Shown piece by piece: positions 1 through 7,400 of a DNA stretch of 14,904 nt. The translations under genes and the position numbers were made by a program. The stretch covers positions 1 through 14,904 of the forward strand of contig UZAN01055025.1 of assembly GCA_900618425.1 (NCBI GenBank). The letters run 5' to 3'. Every line of letters begins with the position of its first letter. The stretch's first letter is position 1. The notes below the pieces were generated by a model. It made no database searches. It had not been told where the DNA came from and saw nothing but the letters and a program-made list of their open reading frames with translations. This DNA is from Echinostoma caproni. Lineage: Eukaryota; Platyhelminthes; Trematoda; Plagiorchiida; Echinostomatidae.

Positions 1-771
1 GGTTATTGAGGGCTTAGACTGACTACACTTATGCAATGAATCATGCTCACATTCACGTCTGGGCATGGTGACCGACTTATCGATGCATTTTGACGTGATT
101 CGCTTCCTTACCCGATCGACAGAGGTCAATTAATTCCGGGTTCATTCATTCGTATCTATGATGCACACTCGATCAACGATCACGAACATGACGTTCCGGG
201 GTGGAACGGGTGTGGGGGTGGGGGTGGGTGGTCGAACGACGCCCACCGAAGCATTCATCCTCGCTCGGTTACTCACTCAAAAAGTACTGTTGTTTGTTTA
301 CCGAGAAGTTAGTTCATTGGAACTGGAGGTGGTTCAGACAGACCCGGTCCAATCGGTGACATTTGACGGCCAAAACACCGATCATCTTGTCGGTGTTTCC
401 AAAGGAGTGTGATTGGTTGGATTCACTTGAAGTTGAAAAGGTATGGACAGAGTCTAATCTTTTATATACTGGATGCTCTCCGTTTCTCCAATTAAACATT
501 TTAGACTACAATTACGTGATTTCACCATCGGACTACGGTAATTGTTGCCGCTGTCGATGCATCAGACACACACACACACAGACATCAGAGTAGTACCGGT
601 GAGCTGCGTGCATGAGATGTGATTTTTCGAAACGTGACCGTGATTGTTTCTAATGTGTATACATATGTCCGTGTTTGTGCCAGTCTATTTTCACAAAAGA
701 CGCTCTCAATCGATCGCGATATCATTTCTTTTCGTTAACCACACTTTTGTTGTTCTTCCGACGTATTTCAG
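1..771. other. Upstream non-coding region, no gene recognised
   Basis: This would be promoter, 5' UTR or first-intron sequence of the SEA mucin gene. Short reading frames exist (for example around 158-412) but none has a recognisable domain, a signal peptide or a convincing splice donor. It contains a G-rich run at 208-231 and a short CA repeat near 566-580. A TATATA-like stretch occurs near 462-468, but nothing ties it to a transcription start. The missing first exon with a signal peptide may lie here or left of the window. Confidence 0.4.
208..231 (+). repeat. G-rich run, potential G-quadruplex
   Basis: Four G runs (3, 5, 5 and 3 G) are separated by loops of 3, 1 and 1 nt, which matches the canonical G-quadruplex pattern. 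It may simply be a degenerate GGGGGT microsatellite. Any regulatory role for the downstream gene is speculation. Confidence 0.5.
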
Positions 772-801
772 ATTGCGTGTTTGTTATGCCACCTGAGGAT
801 G
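772..801 (+). CDS. Candidate 30-nt micro-exon of the mucin gene
   Basis: A pyrimidine-rich tract ending in TATTTCAG precedes this 30-nt segment, and a strong GTGAGT donor follows directly at 802. Its length is a multiple of 3. Two reading phases are open. In phase 0 it reads IACLLCHLRM, which could be the end of a signal peptide and would join in frame to the Thr-rich exon at 2242. In phase 1 it reads CVFVMPPED plus a split Gly codon. An ATG at 786 could alternatively make it a first coding exon after a trans-spliced leader, giving MPPED. The splice sites are good but membership in the gene is inferred. Confidence 0.3.
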
Positions 802-2241
802 GTGAGTTCGTCAATGCTCTTCCTTTCATATCCGCTTGATAACTCGGACAGGCATCGGGGATCACATTGATTGCAGTGAGATTATGACCGATAGAGCAAG
901 AGAAATAGATGTATACGTTGTGTGTTTTGCGTTCGGTGACGGAACAGTTCTAACTAACTAACACTCTTGCCCTGTTTGGTGTGGTTGTAATTCTCTATGT
1001 GGTATGCACAGGCACGATTACGAATCATTCGAAAATAATAGTTCGTTTGCGGAATTCAGTTCTGAATGAATTGATTATTTGCGAAGTTGCGAGTCAGCTG
1101 TTGTCAATTTGAATGAAGTTTAAAAAATGGTGTCGGATAACCCGCACATGATTGTGGTGCATTTGAACTTGGAGTAACAACAGATTTCATTCGTCTGCTC
1201 CGAACCAGAGTCAGTTATGCCGAACGGATTTCGCATCCGAACCATTCTCCCGGTAGTCCATGTTTTCGCTATCCGACTTGTCAGATACAGTGACGTGCAA
1301 CTTCTATTTAACGACTGATCTGCATATCATGAACAAGCGATCTGTGGAACAGCGGTATAAAAAAGCAGTCTCGGAGAGCCATTTCACACGAATACCTTGT
1401 GATACATAATGCATACCAAATGTCGCCCTTACTGACTGTTTCATTCTTTCATTGGGCAGTGGTACATTTCCCAGGAAAATTAAGAAAATTGACTCAGTGA
1501 TCCCTAATTTATTTTTAATATTGCTAAGAGCATTGAAACCATGTCTTTTGAGAAAATATTTTATACTCATCGGGATTGTTTGTGGTGACCAACACGTTCT
1601 GAAAGAGTTAATCCTGATAAATCTAACGAAACGTCGGCCGTTGAGAATAGTAAATTTCTACCATATTTAGGCATGATAATGAAGCAGCACAATTTTCAGG
1701 TCATCTGATAGCATCTTTCAATTTCAGTCAAGAGCATCTTGATCATCTAGGAGGGTGATTTTATACCAAGACATTAGGTTAATAATATTATGCAACTATT
1801 ATTTTATAATCTCGCGAATCGTAAGTTTCACCAAATACTCGCTCATTTTCGTAGTATAAAACATGTTTATCAAATTCAAGTTATTCCTGATAGTTTAGAA
1901 CAACGAGAAATTCCCTAAAATGGATAGAAATTAAATGCCAAGCCTGCAAAAACTGAAATGATCCACAGGCAAAAACTTATAGCAAGTAGAAGAAAATAGT
2001 ATTTTGACAGAGCATTTTCAATTTCGTCACGCTTCCCAAGAGGCGCGCTCTTTTCGCACAATGTATTCTGTCATTTACATATAGATGGCGTGCTTTGCAT
2101 AATTTACTGGAATAAATTTAGCCCACTATCAAATAAGAAAGTAGCAAACGTTTCAGAGTAAAATAATATTTGAATCTCGGCATGATCCCATATCAGTGTT
2201 GTTTCAACGACGGGAGAACATTACTTTTATTTCAATGCCAG
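802..2241. other. Intron or upstream sequence, nothing recognised
   Basis: AT-rich sequence between the candidate micro-exon and the Thr-rich exon. Open frames occur on both strands around 1304-1670 but match no family I recognise, and they overlap each other in the way chance frames do. If 772-801 is not an exon, this is the 5' flank of the gene. Confidence 0.4.
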
Positions 2242-2452
2242 TACAACACAGCCAGTAAAACAAAAATCAAGAAGGAAACGACAAAGACAGCGACGACCAC
2301 GACGAAGTTAGTGACGACAACAACAGCGACTGCGACGACAACGGCGACCACTACGACAAGGACGACGAAAACAACTTTGACCACTACCCACGCACCAAAA
2401 ACCACAACAAAATCAACGACAATAGTACCAACTACAATACAAATAACAAAAG
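2242..2452 (+). CDS. Thr-rich mucin-type exon (SEA mucin gene)
   Basis: This exon encodes about 70 residues, of which 36 are Thr, in runs such as TTTTATATTTATTTTRTT, with interspersed Lys, Ala, Ser and Pro. Such a stretch is expected to be densely O-glycosylated and extended, as in the extracellular stalk of membrane mucins. It begins with a Lys-rich patch (KTKIKKETTK). The proposed acceptor is the pyrimidine-rich tract ending TTCAATGCCAG at 2241. An in-frame TAA at 2164-2166 rules out much further extension upstream. The donor is GTTAGT at 2453, leaving the exon in phase 1, which matches the next exon. The DNA is a diverged ACN repeat, so array length probably varies between alleles. The 5' boundary is less certain than the 3' one. 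Confidence 0.6.
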
Positions 2453-2529
2453 GTTAGTTGTGATATCGCATGATATCTATTTCAGCTGGCTCAACTGCTC
2501 GTTGGTTCTAGTTATAGATAGAAAGGAAG

Positions 2530-2543
2530 TAGATAGATAGATA
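2530..2543 (+). repeat. Short TAGA tetranucleotide repeat
   Basis: About three tandem copies of TAGA lie in the intron after the Thr-rich exon. No function is suggested. Confidence 0.6.
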
Positions 2544-2810
2544 CAGGTAGTAGTAGCTGGTTCTTCTGCTGTTGCTCTCAAATAATGTCCTGTCAGATAT
2601 CTGGTAAACGAACATATTTGGTTGCATACGTGTTCCTGTGTCTCTGATCATTTTCAGTAACTGTAAAATTTCGATTTCATTTCACTGAATTTCCTCCCGC
2701 CGGATTCATGTGACTTGTTTTCAGATTTGTACTTTGTACTCCATTCCTATAGAATTCAGGCCCATTTGTGGTGTACGTTCATGTATCTACCTGGTCTATT
2801 TGCAATTTAG

Positions 2811-2846
2811 GTGGATCGCCAGGTGGGAATACAGCTGAACCTGAAA
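2811..2846 (+). CDS. 36-nt micro-exon of the SEA mucin gene
   Basis: A clean acceptor (TTTGCAATTTAG) and a consensus GTGAGT donor at 2847 frame a 36-nt segment. Entered in phase 1 from the previous exon, it completes a Gly codon, reads GSPGGNTAEPE and leaves in phase 1. The only other open frame would break the phase chain. The Gly/Pro/Asn-rich peptide suits a flexible linker between the Thr-rich stalk and the SEA domain. Because the exon is symmetric, skipping it would keep the frame. Confidence 0.55.
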
Positions 2847-3988
2847 GTGAGTATATTACGTAAGTCTCTCAATTTTTCATCACATCACACAAACTCTGGT
2901 GATAGCTCGTTATGCACAAAAATCTGCTCAGTCTGTGCCACCCAGAAGGCACAGAGAAAACTGTTCATGAATCCTAATCCAACCAACATGTCCGCTTGAT
3001 ATGAACAACTTGTCTTGTAAAGTTCACACCATATTTATGAATTAGGTAATACTGCATCACTGGTTGGTAAAAGGCCCGGCCTGCTTAAAATGACAATTCA
3101 AAATCGGGTTCGTAAAGGCGCATGACGTACGATAAACATTATATGGGGACGGGGGAGGTAAAACTCACTGGCAATGATGGGAAACTCAGTTATGGAGAAG
3201 TCGGCGTAATTATCTTGCAGCAAAAAGCATAACTGTTTCTATTAAAGTCAAAGTCTTGACTTTGACAGTAGAGTAACCTGCACCGAGCATGCATATTAAA
3301 CCAAAATTGTTCTTTACCGAAGTCTACCGATCCGTTCTGTTTTCGGTCTTCCTGATACGTTATATGCGGCACAAAACCTAACGAAATAACATTGTGCTTA
3401 ACAAGCCCAGCTGTATACTTATAATTTGGAAACTTACACTTTATTTCGCTTGCGAAATTGGTATTCACTGAGTGAACAGGGTGTTCACTGTGACTGAGTT
3501 TCCATTTGTCAGAAATACTGATTTTAACAAAAGTTCACTTAAGCAATTTCTCTCCCACAAAAACACCCATATTGATGCTCAATTCATGTTTTGTGAGAAT
3601 GTGTGCTTGGAGGAAAGTGAAATTATCATTCAAAAAAGGTTTTTCAAAATAAAATCCAAGTGTCGGAGTTCTTTCTACAGAACATATTAGCTCAGTTGGA
3701 AATTAACCAAACAACAGACGAAAATCTGCCGGATTCTATTGCTGCTTGGTGGACAATGGTATTGCATGGTGATCACTTTCCTTAGTTTGTGGTCTGTGCA
3801 ATCGTAATCAATTCGATTCGTGCTGATGTCAATGGTGAGTAATGGGGAAGCTGCGCGAACGGAAAACTGACGAATATGCATTAGCTTGGGGTTCATAGCG
3901 TTAGAGGAAGTAGATAACTTTTTGGTAAAACGCCACGTTGCCTTGTTGCCAATACTGATCACTGTTTTGATATCTCATTGCATTTTAG
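2847..3988. other. Intron, nothing else recognised
   Basis: Intronic sequence between the 36-nt and 18-nt micro-exons. Open frames at 3190-3468 and 3687-3962 (- strand) and 3472-3690 (+ strand) have no recognisable domains and look like chance. It contains a perfect 9-bp inverted repeat at 3247-3266. Confidence 0.4.
3247..3266. repeat. Perfect 9-bp inverted repeat, 2-nt spacer
   Basis: GTCAAAGTC is followed by TT and then GACTTTGAC. The motif resembles the GACTTTGACTTT tail of the CR1-like element at 13066-13815, so it may be a remnant of element ends or a coincidence. Confidence 0.5.
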
Positions 3989-4006
3989 ATTTCGTATTGA
4001 CCCAAC
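3989..4006 (+). CDS. 18-nt micro-exon of the SEA mucin gene
   Basis: The segment lies between an acceptor ending TTGCATTTTAG and a perfect GTAAGT donor at 4007. Entered in phase 1, it completes an Asn codon, adds FVLTQ and leaves in phase 1, which fits the start of the SEA exon. It is very short, so chance occurrence of both sites is a real risk. Skipping it would also preserve frame. FVLTQ leading into LIELNGT looks like the first beta strand of the SEA domain, which supports it. Confidence 0.45.
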
Positions 4007-4300
4007 GTAAGTTTGCAGAGCCGCATTTAACAAATATTTAGTTCCTGCTTAGCTATGTCATTACCTCGGGAATTTTCTACATCCACCAATGCAAGCTTTC
4101 ATTGATCACCCGTTTTAAACATTTCCGACGAAATTTAGTTATCACCGCGTCCAAGAAAAATGTTCACAAGGTCACTGTTAGCTAACTGGCTTCCTATGAA
4201 TCACTTAAGATAGATCATTTTCTAACTCTACCTTGTCTAAACACTTTACGAATACTGTTAACATCTTTTCTTTCTCCGCCTTCTTCCATTGTATGTCAAG

Positions 4301-4416
4301 TTATTGAGCTCAACGGAACTCTTATCGGTAACGATGGTCCAATCTTGTGGAATAGCCACTTGAAGGACAAGAACAGCAAGGAGTTCAACGATTTAGAAAA
4401 AACAATGTGCCAAAAT
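4301..4416 (+). CDS. SEA-domain exon, N-terminal half
   Basis: This exon encodes 39 residues starting LIELNGTLIGND and continuing through HLKDKNSKEFNDLEKTMCQN. The pattern of a strand containing NGT, then a spaced segment, then LKDKNSKEFNDLEK as an amphipathic helix, is characteristic of the first half of SEA domains in mucins and other heavily glycosylated membrane proteins. NGT is a potential N-glycosylation site. The acceptor is the pyrimidine-rich stretch before TGTCAAG at 4300. The donor is GTGAGT at 4417, giving a phase 0 exit. The Cys in TMCQN may pair with the Cys in ETCRLE of the next exon. Confidence 0.7.
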
Positions 4417-5927
4417 GTGAGTGATTGTCATCAGCGTGGAATTCGCATTGTGACTACTATATCACCCAATTCAGTTCGAGTCTGTACGTAAAATAGCTGA
4501 TAGGTGCTTAGTTCTAACGATAACTTAGGTAAGTAGCATTGCTTTTGTTCGGAATGAAGAGCCCATTGCATTTGTCCCGGTATGAATCGCTTACCAAAAA
4601 GGAATTTGATTTGGTAGTAGTTCATTCACAAGCTACTTCCCTCGAAATCCATGTGTGAATACGGCTTTTGTATGTGTGCCTGATAGGGATATGTTTTGTT
4701 CACTCACAGCACTCAACTGGTAAAACATCTAGGACTTGCAGCGAGTTCGAACTGTATTGCTTCTAATGATATCTGTAGTTAATGGCACATGTGTGGTTGG
4801 GCAGTTAATATGCATCAGTTTCAACACCTTTTATTCATTGTGTCCCTTACCGGTGGTTACATTTATGAGAGTTTGTCAATCGCCTAATGACTGAATGAAA
4901 ACAAGACACCGATAAGCTATTACTCGTTCATCACCACTCAAGTTCAATATATTTGATTGAGGCCGACTTTTTGTACTATTGATTAGTTAAAGGATACATT
5001 TATTTATAAACCTTTTCTGTTTAAGCGATAATTTTGCACATAACCCTTCCCATGAGACCTTGCATCTGAAATGGTCTGCAGAACTGTCGTGCTGTTTGAC
5101 AAAGAAGCTCGGTTAGCACCTCATCTCGAAGGAAAGATGAAATTTGATAAAGTTCCACGTTAAATATTCCGGGAAATTTAGTTTATCAAGCGCTTACAAC
5201 GGCTCTTTAGTATCCGATCATTCGCGTATTGTTTTCCCGATTTGCAAAACCAGTTGCATCGTGGTCAAAGAGTCGTAAATAACGTTTGACTTAGTGATGA
5301 ATAACAAACAGTGTTCATTGAATGATTACTCCGCACAGAGTTGCAATACAGTTCTCATATATAGTCATCCATCAAAATGTGTAATATATCTATGTAAGAA
5401 AAATTCTTCCGTCAAAGCAGACTGAATGAGCCAAGCGGAGAATCTGTTGTGCTACCTGGTGGCAAACGAAAGCTCATTGGATTCCCATATGTGCGTCTGC
5501 ATAACTAGCAAAACATGTTTCCATTTCTGTCCACGGTATGCTACCTCGGTTTGGATTGAGGTGTGTACCGTAGCGTGATGGATGCTAAAGTTAACTGTTA
5601 ATCTCCACAGCCTCCTAATGTGTTAAACCACATCAACATAGCAAGGAATGAAATTCGCATTTGTGCAACGAATACAGTGCGTCCATCACCAACACCACTA
5701 CGTAAAAGCTAGGAGTTTGCAATCCATAACCTTGCTATTTCAGTTCTTTTGAGATTATCCGGATAATTCACCCAAATAAACTTCTAATGTGATTTTGCAT
5801 GAGAAATATGAAAATTTCACCAACTGCAGTAAAGTTTCCGGTCAAAATCAGTCTGTGTGAGTGAAACCGATTTATGTCAAGTATGTGTTCTGTTTTTCAC
5901 TCATGTCTCTTTTGTGCTGGCCGTCAG
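4417..5927. other. Large intron inside the SEA domain
   Basis: This interval separates the two SEA-domain exons, whose phases match (0 to 0), so no extra exon is required. One short segment (4512-4528) is flanked by splice-like sites but is stop-containing or not frame-preserving. An imperfect hairpin occurs near 5534-5570. Nothing else is recognised. Confidence 0.5.
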
Positions 5928-6141
5928 ATCAAACAGTCCCTGAACGAATATGTTTCAAGCATTGAAACCTGTCGTTTGGAGACCGCGGAAAAGACGAACT
6001 TCGTACCACCGGGAATTTCGGCTAGATTCGTGATCGATTTCAATGAGGAAATCGATTTGAGCGTGGTCACATGGAAACGCGCTGTTGTAAAGACGGAAAA
6101 CGGAATGCGTTTCGCGCCACCAGTACAACTCCAAAAGCGAG
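5928..6141 (+). CDS. SEA-domain exon, C-terminal half
   Basis: The exon encodes about 71 residues entered in phase 0 after CCGTCAG, from IKQSLNEYVSSIETCRLE to RFAPPVQLQKR, with exit in phase 1 at a GTGAGT donor (6142). The first helix, followed by PPGISARFVIDF, resembles the SEA core in which the autoproteolytic G|SVVV loop precedes a beta strand. Here the usual Gly-Ser-hydrophobic motif is replaced by Gly-Ile-Ser-Ala, so self-cleavage is doubtful. A final amphipathic segment (VVTWKRAVVKTENG) fits the last helix. Together with the previous exon the domain is about 110 residues, near the usual size. The long antisense frame across this exon (5955-6320) is a shadow. Confidence 0.7.
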
Positions 6142-6489
6142 GTGAGTAACTCATCCCCCATCACGCTAACATAATGTGAAGCCTCCCAGTTACGAGAAAA
6201 ACTAATGGTCATAATTCCAAAGACTGCATTATGATACTGGAACGAACCGTACTTTGGTGCGCAAATACATGCCCACACGGTCGCTTTATGCTCTCGTTCT
6301 TTGTCCAAACACGTGCACACCCATTGGCTGAACCAAAGTCATCAGTGGCGTATTATACCATAAGCTATTACCGTGGCCCTCAATCATTGGCTACACTCTG
6401 CAGTCCGTGTGCATAATAACACGTCACATCAAATCAATACACCAAAATCAATTGTATTTTGACCTTAGAAACATTTCGCCCACTTTCAG

Positions 6490-6524
6490 AAAATAATGGA
6501 AAAGCACAAAAAGCATTAGCTTGA
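6490..6524 (+). CDS. Possible alternative terminal exon, no membrane helix
   Basis: A good acceptor (TTCGCCCACTTTCAG) ends at 6489. Entered in phase 1 from the SEA exon, it reads ENNGKAQKALA and then TGA at 6522-6524. Used as the last exon, it would end the protein right after the SEA domain, giving a soluble or secreted form. This competes with the membrane exon at 6744. No polyadenylation signal was noted close behind it, and a chance acceptor with a short open tail is plausible. Confidence 0.2.
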
Positions 6525-6654
6525 ATTTCGACAACTGTCAACAGGCTGCTAGACTCACCTCGGCTCTAACAACATGCCCCATAGTCTTGGCTTGTTGCAA
6601 GCCTGAAACAAACTTTCTGTTTTGACGCACCGTCACAGAAGCGTGTAAGCTGCT

Positions 6655-6698
6655 ATTGTTATTGTTGTTGTTGATGATGATGATGATGATGATGATGA
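6655..6698 (+). repeat. Compound trinucleotide microsatellite (TTG)n(GAT)n
   Basis: A short TTG run passes into about eight GAT repeats, just upstream of the proposed terminal exon. Its apparent translation is Leu and Met runs, which is a microsatellite artefact and not a signal sequence. Confidence 0.8.
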
Positions 6699-6743
6699 CG
6701 GTGATGCGAAGCTTCGTGTTTATCACACATCCACGCACTTCAG

Positions 6744-6925
6744 TTCAGTTCATCTTATATGCCCTTTCGGTCTTCATACTGACGCTGTTTTCCCGTCGGA
6801 TTCACCTAGTGTGTAGTGCCTATGACCTCTTTATTGAGCTTTTACATCCGAACAATAAGGCATTTTCTTCCAAAGTTAAGCTATATCAAGAGAGAAGTAA
6901 AGTAATTTATCGGAGTGAATGGTAG
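6744..6925 (+). CDS. Candidate terminal exon: membrane helix and cytoplasmic tail
   Basis: An acceptor (CCACGCACTTCAG) ends at 6743. Entered in phase 1 from the SEA exon, the frame stays open for 60 residues to TAG at 6923-6925. It starts VQFILYALSVFILTLF, a compact hydrophobic helix, then SRR, then a tail of about 40 residues containing YDLF, YQER and VIYRSEW. SEA mucins are typically type I membrane proteins with a helix and short tail after the SEA domain, so architecture and phase both fit. Cautions: the helix is short (about 16 residues), the preceding exon ends in Lys-Arg, the pyrimidine tract is weak, and hydrophobic frames arise easily in AT-rich DNA. Confidence 0.4.
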
Positions 6926-7158
6926 TTTTCTTGTATTTTAGATAGAGCTATAATCTCATTGGTTGATGATGTGTACAAAATAGAGTTATTTATTTTGATA
7001 GTTGATTGTAGTCGCACCGGTCTAGTCAAGTTAATTTATCGATCAACTCTGAAAACTGGTGAAAACAAATCTTATATCCAATGACGCATGCTCTTCCTGC
7101 CCCTCAAAAATTCAGGTTTTCATAAGCAGCTAATTTTTTCACATGTAAAAATCTCACG

Positions 7159-7164
7159 AATAAA
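7159..7164 (+). terminator. AATAAA polyadenylation signal candidate
   Basis: A canonical AATAAA lies about 230 nt after the stop of the candidate membrane exon, with a T/G-rich stretch following within 15 nt. The position suits the end of the mucin transcript. Such hexamers are common by chance in AT-rich DNA. Confidence 0.3.
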
Positions 7165-7211
7165 TAATTTGTTTGCATTCTAATAGCGCATCTTTTCCTT
7201 CTTTCCTTCAC

Positions 7212-7400
7212 CGTCATCAAGGCGGCTGCTGAGAGGTCAAACTCACCAACTTATCGCACTCCATAGACCGTGCGTTCAAACCCCAATACGGCTACCTCTC
7301 TTGGCTCGTTTGGTAAATGGCAGATCTTACAGTCAACGATAGCCAAATCAAGCAACACTTTATGCACCTTGGTCTGTCGTTGATTCACAAATCACGGTGG
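7212..7400 (+). repeat. Possible tRNA-derived SINE relic
   Basis: GTTCAAACC at about 7273-7281 fits the Pol III B-box pattern GWTCRANNC. It lies about 40 nt after GGCTGCTGAGAGG, which loosely resembles an A box. The segment is more GC-rich than its surroundings. It cannot be folded into a proper tRNA cloverleaf, so a tRNA gene is excluded. A decayed SINE is a guess based on the two boxes and their spacing. Confidence 0.22.

Noticed and set aside
158..593. Overlapping + strand frames near the left edge
   Set aside because: Gly/Val repeats come from the G-rich run. There is no domain, signal peptide or convincing donor.
1304..1670. Overlapping 70-90 residue frames on both strands
   Set aside because: No recognisable motif; consistent with chance in AT-rich intron sequence.
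3786..3834. Possible 49-nt exon (FVVCAIVINSIRADVN) with CCTTAG acceptor and GTGAGT donor
   Set aside because: It is open only in phase 0 in, phase 1 out. The preceding micro-exon exits in phase 1, so including it breaks the frame.
4512..4528. 17-nt segment between an AG and a GTAAGT
   Set aside because: Length is not a multiple of 3, and two of three frames hit a stop. It would break the matched phases of the SEA exons.
5955..6320. 121-residue antisense frame
   Set aside because: It lies antisense to the SEA exon and its flanks. It has no domain and is explained as a shadow of the real exon.
6656..6743. Leu/Met-rich start as a signal peptide
   Set aside because: The residues are the translation of a TTG/GAT microsatellite, upstream of the proposed acceptor.
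7223..7296. tRNA gene
   Set aside because: A B-box-like motif is present but no acceptor or T-arm pairing can be formed.
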